DNA of 64,000 nucleotides, from positions 32,326,873 to 32,390,872 of the forward strand of contig OY970820.1 in the NCBI GenBank assembly GCA_963853835.1, read 5' to 3'. The stretch's first letter is position 1. Each line of letters starts with the position of its first letter. Positions 35,404 to 45,551 of the stretch are shown in pieces. Below the pieces are notes generated by a model that made no database searches, was not told the origin of the DNA, and saw only the letters and a program-made list of their open reading frames with translations. The position numbers and the translations under genes are program-made. This stretch comes from Calendula officinalis. Its lineage: Eukaryota > Streptophyta > Magnoliopsida > Asterales > Asteraceae.

Positions 35404-36285
35404 ATTCCCTTATAATAATGGATTTTACTAACAACACACTACTTAAAAAGTATATTAAGATGTTAAATGTCAATCATGGTACTAAATCTCGATGATAAAT
35501 ATAGATTTTTTCTCAACAGTAACCCTAAATTTATACCATTCCTTTAATTTCTCACAAAATGACTTGAAAACATAACTTTGTGCCAACGTGACAATTTAGT
35601 CAAATAAATCCTTTTGAATCATCTTCTTTTCGCTTTAAATTTTGTTGTTACAAAATTGCCATGATGTCCAAACCACAACATCCAAAATAAAATACAGAAC
35701 AACTTAAAAGGAGAATTAAGGGGAACATTATCAAGTCAGTTAAAGACCTTTAACATAAGTAAAACTTTACATAATAAAATCACACAAAATCTTCAAATAA
35801 AAATCATAAAATGTGTGCATGGGTGTCAAATATAGGCTTTTCTAACAAAATATGCACACTGAGTTATTGGCCGCTAAGATGTCAATATTCAAACGCCAAT
35901 AGTGGACCTCTAAGATACACACCTCTAAATATGCTCCATGTTGTAGCATATCACCTTTTCACACACTATGTGTGATTATGCTTTCTATTAGAGAACAAGT
36001 GGAGGTAAGACTAGGGGTAATAGTGTCATTTACATTTTCTTATAATATTATCACAAATTAAATAATAAAATTCCAGACGGTAAGTATACGTATCCGAGGA
36101 TATATGTTTCTAGTCATATGAAACTCAAAAATTTGGAGACAATAAGAATTAGATTCTTCATAGCTTAGAACTACCGAATCATGGACCATGTTTGAACCCT
36201 TCAAGAATAACGGCAGAAAAAATCTGAAACCTTTTTAAATAAAATATCTTTGTTCTTATACTAAAATATTATTTGATATCTAATA
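35404..36285. other. Region between the two DUF569 genes
   Basis: AT-rich. Searched by eye for the missing C-terminal exon of gene 1 (GRxIYYxV, NGKLYPLxLQLPP) and not found. The rightmost part borders the Stowaway MITE. Confidence 0.55.
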
Positions 36286-36538
36286 CTCCATCCGTCCTTT
36301 ATTTAGTCTCCTTAAAGTTTTGTCCCTAAATAAAATTTTTATTTTCAAACTTAAGGGATTCATTTAATATAATAATATTATTGTTAATACTTTCACTACT
36401 AACAATCTCTTAAAACACTTTTTCTCTCCAATCAAACCTTATATTTTAATCAAAAGTAATACTAAATACCCCACCACTAACTATCTCCTAAATATTGTGC
36501 CCAAGAGAAATGAGAACTTTATTTAGGGACGGAGGGAG
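36286..36538. mobile_element. Stowaway-type MITE
   Basis: 253 bp between TA dinucleotides (36284-36285 and 36539-36540). The ends CTCCATCCGTCCTTTATTTA and TAGGGACGGAGGGAG are the Stowaway (Tc1/mariner) terminal repeat. It lies about 150 bp upstream of DUF569 gene 2 and may be in its promoter. Confidence 0.92.
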
Positions 36539-36694
36539 TATATGAATTAGGCAGAAATCTGAATTAATCACATATAATTTCTGATTTTCGTGTTTCCATT
36601 TTCTTTACAGAAACTTCCACATTTTAAATTGAATTTCTCCATAAAAAGGAGACATTTAATCCCACAAGAATCACCGCCACCGCCCTCAACAACC

Positions 36695-38053
36695 ATGGAT
36701 AATCTCCTCCACAACGCGAAGGTGGTCCGGCTAAGAAGCCACCACGGAAAATTCCTCCACGCCAACCGTGACACGGAAACCGTCTCCCAAGACCGCCACG
36801 GGACCGCCACGAACAACCGTTGGGCCATCGAGTTCGTCAATGACACACCCGATAACATCACCATCATCCGCCTGAAATCATGCTACAACAAATACTTAAC
36901 CGCTTCCAACCACAATTTCTTGGTCGGGAATATGACCGGGAAAAAGGTCCTTCAGATGGTACCGAGGCGGCTAGACTCGTCGGTGGAGTGGGAGCTGATC
37001 GGTGACGGGAATCAGGTGAAGTTGAAGACGAGATATGGGCATTACTTGCGGGCTAACGGTGGACTTCCGCCGTGGAGGAATTCGGTTACTCATGATATTC
37101 CTTTCCGGACCGCCACCAAAGATTGGATTATGTGGGAAATTGAGATTGTGGATACTAATCAACAATCACTGCAGCAGTTGGTCCCTTACACGGATCCCTT
37201 TATAATTTCCTCTCAACCCACCTCACCCTCAACTATCATGTCGTCGACTTCATCCAATCACCAGGTATAAATAAATTAAATTCTTATTTGTTTATGTTAG
37301 AGCTTTTTATTATCCTTCTATTACAGTTGTATTTTGGTCTTTTAAAGACAATAGAGAATATGAGTGTAATAAAGTCTATAGATGTGCATTATAATAAATG
37401 AAGTTTAGGGACTGAAGTTAGAATTAGTGATATACCACAGACATGTGTAATTTAATTTCAACTCTTTAAAGAGTAATGGTATTTAGTCCTATCATTTGCT
37501 TCTATACATAGTCCTACTTTGTGTCAAAATCAATGGACATTATTAAGAGAAATAATTAGTAGAGTACACATGTCATCCTATCAAGTGAGTAGAAGTATGA
37601 CTATGATTATAACCAAATTATAAGACTAGATATCATTTCTCCGAGCTCTATAAAGAATGTATTCTTAAAATTATCGAACTTAATTATTTGGTTGTGTTTT
37701 TGCAGTTGATTGATTCACCACTCAAGAAAGAAGAAGGACGAGCGATATATTACCATGTGATATCGGACGATTATGGGGAAATTGACCAAGATCCACAAGG
37801 ATTTTGCATTGGTTTTAAAGGAAATGGAGTCAATGAGTTGACTCGAATGTTAGAGGAAGAAACCAGACTACACAACATAACGGTGTGTTCTCAAAGTCCA
37901 TTAGACGGGAAGCTTTACCCACTTCAATTGCAACTTCCTCCTAATAACTATACCATGAAAGTAGTTGTGGTAAAAAATTCTTGTGATGGTGAGAAACAAT
38001 ATCGCTTCAAGGTACGAGGTTCCTCAAGATCTTCTTTCAGCGGATACTTTTGA
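36695..38053 (+). CDS. DUF569 domain gene 2 (two exons)
   Basis: Exon 1 is 36695-37264 (190 codons) and exon 2 is 37706-38053; the intron 37265-37705 is GT...TGCAG, phase 0. The protein is about 305 residues. Exon 1 holds the first DUF569 trefoil: KVVRLRSHHGKFLHA, IIRLKSCYNKYLTA, VKLKTRYGHYLRANGG, LPPWRNSVTHD. Then comes a serine/threonine/proline linker. Exon 2 gives the second, shorter domain: GRAIYYHVISDD, NGVNELTRMLEEET, LDGKLYPLQLQLPPNN, then a short basic tail. An in-frame upstream ATG (36590) exists, but the family consensus starts at MDNLLHNAKVVRLR. It has no signal peptide or membrane segment. It is probably intact and functional, though the biochemical role of DUF569 is not established. 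Confidence 0.9.
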
Positions 38054-39210
38054 GTTTTGAGTAATACAATAAACCAATCAAATTTGTTATGAATGTCGGG
38101 TATAAAATATCCGACATTAATAAATTTGATTGGTTTGATGAAATTTCTTGAGTTTGTGTGGAAGATGATAGTAATATGTTGTATAGAGTTCTTAAGAAGA
38201 AAGATTTACGGGTTTTTATCCAAGTGACTCAGGTTCACTAAGAGTTTTTGAGTTTTCATCCAATAAATCATACGGATGTAACATTTACACTAATAAACAA
38301 TAATCTAGTTAATTTAAAGGTGTCTAGACGAATAAGTAGCTTAGAAGGTTGGGTGTGGTGGCGGGAAGCCCTTTGCGTGTGGTGGCACCCCGACGTCCGT
38401 GAGAGGTATTTTAATGGGTCCCACAAATTGTGTAATGGTTTGAGTGATGAGTGAGTAAGTATTTGGTATGTTAATGTGAAAAAGAAGATACTGAGGTGGC
38501 GATGACACGCCTCAACCCACCATACTGTTGCTTTTATAAGATTTTTACTTGCTGTTTGTAGAAGGCTTCTTGTAACGGACAACTTCATAAATCTCGATAA
38601 ACTATTCGAGTTGCAAATCATTAACGATATACGTGTAGCTTTCTTTCCCTTTCCTGTCATGATCCGTATTATTGCTAGTATTTAAATGAGTTCGTAACCT
38701 TTGGATATATTTTAGGGATAATATTAATATATGTAGAAGGCAACCAAGTATTCAACTTTTTTGATTAATTAAGTCTTCCTATTGATAAAACATTTTTATT
38801 TTAAAAATTGAAGAATTTGTCAAAGACGTTACAGTAAATTATATAAATTGTCCATGTAGTTTTGTAATAGCTACATATCAATACTTTTAATGGATTTAGT
38901 TTTCAATTTTGGTCCATTGTCCTTCCAAGTTATAAGCCAATATCTCAGGACTTAAAAGGGCGTATATAAGAAAGCGTATCAAGATTAATAGCTTATAAAG
39001 ATCTAATTAAACTTAAAATTATAAAAGTAATAAGGTTATCATAGATAAGTTTTTCCAAACATAAACTAAATGAAGAAAAGTAAGGAAATAAAATATGGTG
39101 ATATTACATCAACACAAATACTACATTCAACGATCCATACCTAAAACATTCCTCAACTCCCACCAACCTGAAAACAGTAGGATGTTGATCTAACAAACGG
39201 GTGGGACCCA
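38054..39210. other. Intergenic, possible short inverted-repeat element
   Basis: Between 38346 and 38525 the ends TTGGGTGTGGTGGCG and CGCCTCAACCCACCA are roughly inverted, as in an old MITE; no target duplication was found. Otherwise no gene was seen. Confidence 0.3.
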
Positions 39211-42200
39211 TTAAAACTCAACTTCTTGAGGAAATCGGGCTCTTCCTGAATACACATACTGCATTTCTTCCGTCCATGTCTGTAAAAAAACACTCAAAAT
39301 GATCACTACAGTCTAACAACCTTAACCTCTTTTATTAAACAAAACAGTAACTATTACCTGATGCCGAAAAGCAATCCTCATTCGGGGTACATTCGTCTTT
39401 TGTATATCATTTCCTTCAGGCCCTCTTTTATAATACTTGTTTCCAAGCCAATGTGTGTGAGAAACCCGACTGGTAAACCGAGTTTCGTGCTATCTCACAA
39501 AGATCACAAGAACTTAGCTTCCAAACCTGAAAGCCACAATTAATTAAGCATCACACATCTAATAAAATAAAATAAAACAAGTAATCAGTGGGAATTAGAC
39601 CTTTGCTGCAACACCGTATTCTTCAACTAACGGTTCTTTTGTTAAATGAATTTGCAACGGATCATCAGTTGAAAGTGAAACATTCATTCCACGTTGAAAA
39701 AACATGGGAAATGGGTTTCTATGGTAATCAAGAAAAAGGGAATTATTACTCAGTGGAGACATTGCTAATCCAATCTGAAAATAATTAATATTTGTTACTT
39801 ATAACAATAAACAACCAAAACAATATTAAATAATTTTATCAGTAACAACTAACAACTAACCTGAGCGAGATAATATAAATACTGTAATACAGGAGATTTC
39901 CGTAAATTAATCCCGTGTGAAATATTATGACATAGAAGAAACCCAGCTGCCAAATGGTCAATATCACCTGCCTGAAAATAATGTAACACAAAATAAAGTC
40001 ATTAAATAATCAAAGAACTAAAAATGAAAGTTTTATATTTAATAATAAGTTAATAACCTCTCCACAATGAGGGCGTAATCTAATTGTTGGCAGTCCTTTA
40101 GATTCACGAAGCTGCGAAAAGGAACATAAGTTTAATAAAAATAGCAAAAATTAATAATTTTATAATTAAATGTAACAAAACCTTATTAAGGGTATAGAGA
40201 TTAGCATAACAGTAATAAGCATAATATGAATATGAAGGATTGTAGTCATTTGTCCATTCAGTTGGTGTTGGCATATGCTTAGTGGGCCGTCTTTCGGGCT
40301 TACTCTCATCGTCCACAAGATCAAGCCCAATAACCTTTTTCAATAAAAGAAATATTAATTAATATTTATATTATGATTAACAAAATGAAATTATTTTTTA
40401 TATTTTACCTGCATTAGGAATATGTGTAGTTGAGGGTGAGACTTCGGGTCAACCGAGACTTCAAAAAGCGGAATAAAAACATTATCCAAAATATTTTGGA
40501 ATGATGTCACTGTTCCCAAGCTTTTGTAAATGTTATATAACCGTGGAAGCTGAAATTTATCCCATTAAATCTTTAGCAACAAATATTTATAAATATATAT
40601 AATTAAAATGTAAAAATTAATGCGTACTTGAATTAACCAAACAACATTTTCACTGTAAATAGAATTATTGATAAACCAACTTGCTAATTGATCCCATTCA
40701 CTTTGTTTTCTTCCATATATAGAAACCCATATTCTGCCACCCGGTATTTACTTGCATCAAGATCTGATAAAACTTCTTTTGTTAATTCTCCCAAAAACCG
40801 ACCTGAATTCATAAAGATTATGTTAATATTTATATAATTATGATTATGATTGGTTATTTATTAGAGTATGCAACTTGTTATATTACCTTGAATTAAATTG
40901 TCTTGCTTTAGAAAGATTTCTCCGAGTCTACTCTGTCCACAAGGATTGTATTTGAGATTGAATTTGTCAAACCGGTGAAATGTACTTTTATCAGCATGTA
41001 CATCCAATAAGTCAACATTAAGATCATATCTGAAAAAAGTCAACTTTTAGTCATTTATGAGGTGATAAATATAATAATAAATAATTTAATACCAACCCAG
41101 TTAAGTCTAAGCTTTCAAAAACTTCGTTAAGTGTAATATATTGTCCATCACGAAATATAACAACCTGCAATAATTATTATATATTCTTATTTGAACATTT
41201 GTAATTTGAAACGATTTATAATATTTAATAGTCATGAAAAACTGAAAAAACATAACATACCTCATCTGGTTCTTTTCTTAATTTAGATTTAATAAAGCGT
41301 AAAAGATGTTTTTGGTTCATGCAAGCAGAATGATGAACATGAGTATCGACTTTTCTGATATTGTAAAAATCACGATGTGGTGCACTTTTTTGAGCTAGAA
41401 ATTCAGTATCTGCATTCACTAACAGATGAAGACGAAATTTCTGCATATAGAGTCAAATAAGTTAATTATATGAACAAACTTTTAATTAACAATCAAAAAA
41501 TGTCACCTCTTCAAGAAATCTTAATCGATGTTAACACGCAGAACGAACATTTCCAACAGAAACTATTTTGAGCACATGATGCAAGTCAGTGAAAAAAGTA
41601 GTTGCACTTGCAACAGGAAAAAGGTCAACATGATCTGAAAAAAATAAATATAAAATAAATAAATTAAATACTTTAATCTATACGTTAATGAAATTATGCA
41701 ATCTGGGATTACCGTTTTCACTTGCATAAACATGTACAACTCCATCTTCCATCCTGAAGTGATGCTGCTTGCAATTTAATGAAAAAATTAAGTTAGAAAT
41801 GATGAAATAATAAACTAAAAGGGCTAAAAGTGAACTTACTTTAGTGGTTTCAACTGGTTTGAATTTAAATGGATCTTTTTTAAGATCTGATAAACGAGTT
41901 TCTCCCATATTTTCTTGTGTCCATGGAAGATTTTTTTCCCTAAAAACATATTTTTCCCTCAAATCTAAGCATTCACGTATCATTTTCCTTACTTCTTCCT
42001 CTTCATGATTCAATGATTCTTTCATCATAGATGTTTGTGGGAAAATTATGTTTGGATCATTGACTGGAATATTTACTGTAAGCCTTCTCACTGTTTTGAT
42101 CGACATTCGAATTAATTTCTTTAGAAACTTTGTTATGTAAATTAGGTTGAATATTGTTTGCATTCTCAGCTTGTGACAGAACCAAAGACACATTCTGAAT

Positions 42201-43261
42201 GCTTGAATATATATCCTGAAATAAGGTAAGTTGTGATTAAATGGTAATAAAGTGTTTAATTATGTAAAAGGCGAGATTTGTTTATAATTACATGTGCAGA
42301 AGTGTTTATGGTTTCATCAAAATACTGTATGTCTTCCCCAACAGCAGTTTCGGTTCCATCATCATCAGAATTTTCAGCACCATCATATGCATAGCTAGCT
42401 GGTGATCTTGGTGTATGAATTCTACCATAAGAACCTACTCTGGTCTTAGAATTAGATTGATGATCATGGTGAAGATCACCTGAACAGTAAAAATGAAATG
42501 TTGGTTCAATTCCTAAGTAGCAAACACAAATGAAATCATTATTCTTTAACAGTTTGATATATTAACTTGAAATTGAGATTTTGATGTTGCTGGATCATTA
42601 GTTGATTACAATCGTGTAGCATGCACTCGCGCAAGAAGCCCTAGCTTACTAAAATATAGAGAAATCCCCAATTCATTTTGTTTCAGTCATTTGTTTTCTT
42701 AATTACCAGAAAATTACTAATTAATTACAGATGAAGTTCCACAGCTCACAAAATTAAACAGTAACATACTAATCTAAATCAAAATACGAATACTTATACG
42801 TATTAAAAAATAATCCAAAATAAATGAACATACCTCGTCTTTGATTCATCCGGAGAGGTGGCAAGTTATCAGAAACTAATTTCTCCATAGAGCCAAACAA
42901 CGTCGGTTTACTCACTCACTCTCTCACTCATCCATTCATTAGTTAACCCTACATTCGGCAACGAACATGACAAACCATAATTATTCATCACATAATCACC
43001 ACCGCCATCTTCATCGTCATCATCATCGAGATAAATTATATTATCAGTATCAATATCTTCATCTTCGTATCCCCTAATATCTTCGTTGTCAGGATATTGA
43101 CGATTGGGCCGTTGCCGGAGTTTAATGAGGCGGTCGATGACCTGATCAACACTGCGTTTGTGTATATAGAAAGCTGATATCGCCATTACTGAAGCTCCAA
43201 ATATAGTAGCTAATGCGAAATGAATTGGAGATACTGATGACGATGAAGTTGATTGATCCAT
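39211..43261 (-). pseudogene. AMPD: AMP deaminase, full intron-exon structure, disabled
   Basis: Sixteen exons could be placed: 43261-42834, 42479-42292, 42215-41840, 41767-41713, 41634-41507, 41440-41261, 41164-41097, 41029-40887, 40802-40628, 40549-40409, 40334-40182, 40111-40058, 39971-39861, 39774-39601, 39526-39358, 39279-39211. They total about 870 codons, the usual size of plant AMPD. The N-terminus has a membrane-anchor-like segment (FALATIFGASVMAISAFYI). Catalytic parts are recognisable: VDTHVHHSACMNQKHLLRF (zinc ligands), DLVDDESKPERRP, and LSTDDP. The enzyme would turn AMP into IMP. Lesions: frame slip at the GAGAGTGAGTGAG tract near 42910; frameshift in exon 3 (stop at 42057-42059); TAA at 41531-41533; one base lost near 40730; 11 bases lost near 39455. 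Retained introns exclude a processed copy. Confidence 0.9.
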
Positions 43262-43672
43262 TTTTTGTTCAGAAAATGTTTTAATCGAGAGTTTTGTTAA
43301 ACGAAAGCAGAGGGATGGAAGGAAGGATGAAGGTATTTATAGTATCGTTGTTAGAGAAATTTGGGCTTTTGAGTATGGCCCTACAAGCTATATAACGAGA
43401 TCTTTTCTGGGTCAATATATTGTTTAAAGGGCCACAAGCTATATAACGAGATCTTTAAAGTTTAAAGTGGTTGAGTTTTGCTTACAATGAATGTGATTTA
43501 GTTATTTTCATGGTCGCTATCGAATCTGATCATCTTATAAATGTTTTTAACTAATGAAAGGATCAAATTTGTAACGTATAAATAGTTATACAAGAGCCTT
43601 TTACCATTAAGTAAATAGTTATATGTCATTTTGTACATATAATAATTAGTTAAAAATATTTAATGACTAAAG
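43262..43672. other. Upstream region of the AMP deaminase
   Basis: About 400 bp with a direct repeat of 25 or so bases (ACAAGCTATATAACGAGATC at 43385 and 43433). No further gene was seen. Confidence 0.5.
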
Positions 43673-44011
43673 TAGGGGTGAGCTCGGTTCAAAAACCAAA
43701 CTGAACCGAAACTGAAACCGATAAAACCGAAACCGATAAAACCAAAATCGATAACGATGAATTTTCAAAACCGAACCAATAACATGCTATCGGTTTTGGT
43801 TCGGTGTGGTTTTGGTTCGGTTTTTTAGGCCAAATGGTCATCCTTTTCCGAAAACCGAACCGAAACCGATAGAGCCGAAACCGAAAACGGTGAATTTTCA
43901 AAACCGAAACCGAACCGATAACATGTTATTGGTTTTGGTTCGGTTCGGTGTCGGTCGGTTTCGGTCGGTTTTTGGTTCGGTTCGGTTTTTCGATCCAAAT
44001 ACTCACCCCTA
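43673..44011. mobile_element. hAT-type MITE with long internal inverted repeats
   Basis: 339 bp with ends TAGGGGTGAG and CTCACCCCTA. The flanking octamers GACTAAAG (43665-43672) and GGCTAAAG (44012-44019) match at 7 of 8. The body is almost entirely ACCGAACCGA/TCGGTTCGGT repeats that pair with each other, with CGATAACATG...ATCGGTTTTGG palindromes. Two antisense-overlapping frames arise from this and are not genes. Confidence 0.88.
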
Positions 44012-44454
44012 GGCTAAAGTTATCATATTCCTTAAAAAAATGTTATTTTTTAAGGAACTTGGGTCATCAACCAACTCAAATTGGTTTAACAAAAATCATA
44101 TCTTACCTCGTAACACCAAAAATGGTGGTCTTAGGCCCAATGGTGATGGCCCAGCCACATAGTCGGTCTAGACGCACCACAACATATTCGCTTTGTACTT
44201 CAACTCAAATTCAACTTGGATACAGCCAAAAAAAAGTCGCACCAAACATAACCATCATTCATGGTTACTTTAAATTGAACCATATGACCTTTTCTAGGTT
44301 ATTTGATTCATTAGCATTGGAAAGTTTCAAAGAAAGGTGTAGTAGCAAAATCTTGGCATATGAATTTTTAAATTAAATGGCATCCATTAATGAACATGAT
44401 TTTGATGTTGATTAACAGGGATGAAGCCCACACCCTATAATACATTTATATCAA
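44012..44454. other. Intergenic, nothing recognised
   Basis: An open frame of 142 codons crosses the MITE end here, but its composition is that of the repeat and it has no family features. Confidence 0.4.
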
Positions 44455-44818
44455 TGTAACTTGTATAGGTTTGCAGTTCACCTTTTGTTTGTTGTAATCT
44501 CTTGCTTGAATGTACCTGAAATGCTTAAAACACTGGATCAATCCATTGTTTGATGTTTGATAATGAATTTGGAAGGAAATTTGGTGAAGATGGTTAGGGC
44601 TTTTAGAGAGAGAGTAGAGAGAAGTTAGAGAGAACAATTGCTTGGAAAGTAATTCTTGATTAATGGCAAAAGTTAAGGAATTAAGGCTTACACTATGGTT
44701 TATATACCATGACATTAATTCCTAATTAGCTTAAGACTAATCCTAAGACTACTAAAACAATATGCAATGTTACACATTGCCCCCTAGACTATTAATTACA
44801 ACATTTTAATACCTAACA
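44455..44818 (-). repeat. Copia-type LTR (3' LTR, minus strand)
   Basis: On the minus strand AAAGGGGGAGAT (PPT, 44819-44830) is followed by TGTTAGGTATTA at 44818, with a TATA-like TATATAAACC near 44700. The far end is not certain; TTACA at 44455 is a candidate. The PPT and LTR start resemble the SIRE group, but the LTR body differs from that of elements A-D. Confidence 0.65.
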
Positions 44819-44830
44819 ATCTCCCCCTTT

Positions 44831-45350
44831 GTAACAATAATCTAGGTCGCATATCTTTGAAGTCTTCTTTGTTTGTAAAGCTGGAGCTGAGTGTTGAACC
44901 GTTGAGCAGTTTTGTTGAAAAATCAGCATCAGCTTTTGATCATCGGTGACAGACATACTTTTAATTGGCTTTTCAACCAATACAAAGTATTTCAGAAGAC
45001 TTCAGGCAAATCAACGGAATGTAGACCCGTGGATAGAGCGGTTAGCAGCGGAAGTCCTTTCTTGAAGTTGTGGCGTTTGTTGATTTGCTGCTGATCCTCG
45101 GTTCCTGATATTTGTTGAAGTCGTAGTAGTGCGGAATATTGATATGATTTGGATTTTCTGACCGTTGTTGATAATGTTGGAGTACGGTCATAGAATCGCT
45201 TATCTGATGTATTGACTGTTGATAAGATTGGAGTACAGTCATCAGATCCTCTATCAGACATAGTGACCGTTGTTGATAAGAATGGAGTACGGTCGTCTGA
45301 TCTTCGCACGAGAAGGAATCAGGGTAACCCAGGATCACATAGATTGCCTG
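44831..45350 (-). other. Internal fragment of that Copia element with a protein-level repeat
   Basis: Three imperfect copies of a ~50-bp unit (45159-45318) contain GACCGTTGTTGATAA and GGAGTACGGTC. On the minus strand they are open in two frames, encoding repeats like TVLQSYQQ and like DRTPxLSTTV. Which frame, if any, is used is unclear. It lies just inside the PPT, where a gene downstream of pol could be. Confidence 0.5.
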
Positions 45351-45551
45351 TTAGCACAACAGTTACAGAAACTGTGTGACCTACGTTCAGTGTTGGCATT
45401 GATGTTTGCACTGGTAGGATTTCCATTCAATCATCGTGGAATACCAATATTTTTTTTGTATCACTATGAATGTTCCGGCAATATCCCAAAGATATGCTTG
45501 GTAGAGTGCCTGTGTCCTAGAGAGATTTAATTCGGTTCTAGACTCTATACG
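45351..45551 (+). other. Left part of an unidentified repeated sequence split by element J
   Basis: This piece (CTGTGTGACCTACGTTC... to CTCTATACG) continues at 54801 beyond element J. It is similar to 55470-55692: both contain a block encoding ALxxALxGFPxxxR and the phrase GTGTCCTA. No protein family was recognised. Confidence 0.5.

Noticed and set aside
38346..38525. Possible MITE with ends TTGGGTGTGGTGGCG / CGCCTCAACCCACCA
   Set aside because: The inverted match is poor and no target duplication was found; kept only as a low-confidence note.
43689..44012. Overlapping frames on both strands rich in Arg/Phe or Pro/Lys
   Set aside because: They come from the ACCGAACCGA/TCGGTTCGGT repeats of a MITE with target duplication.
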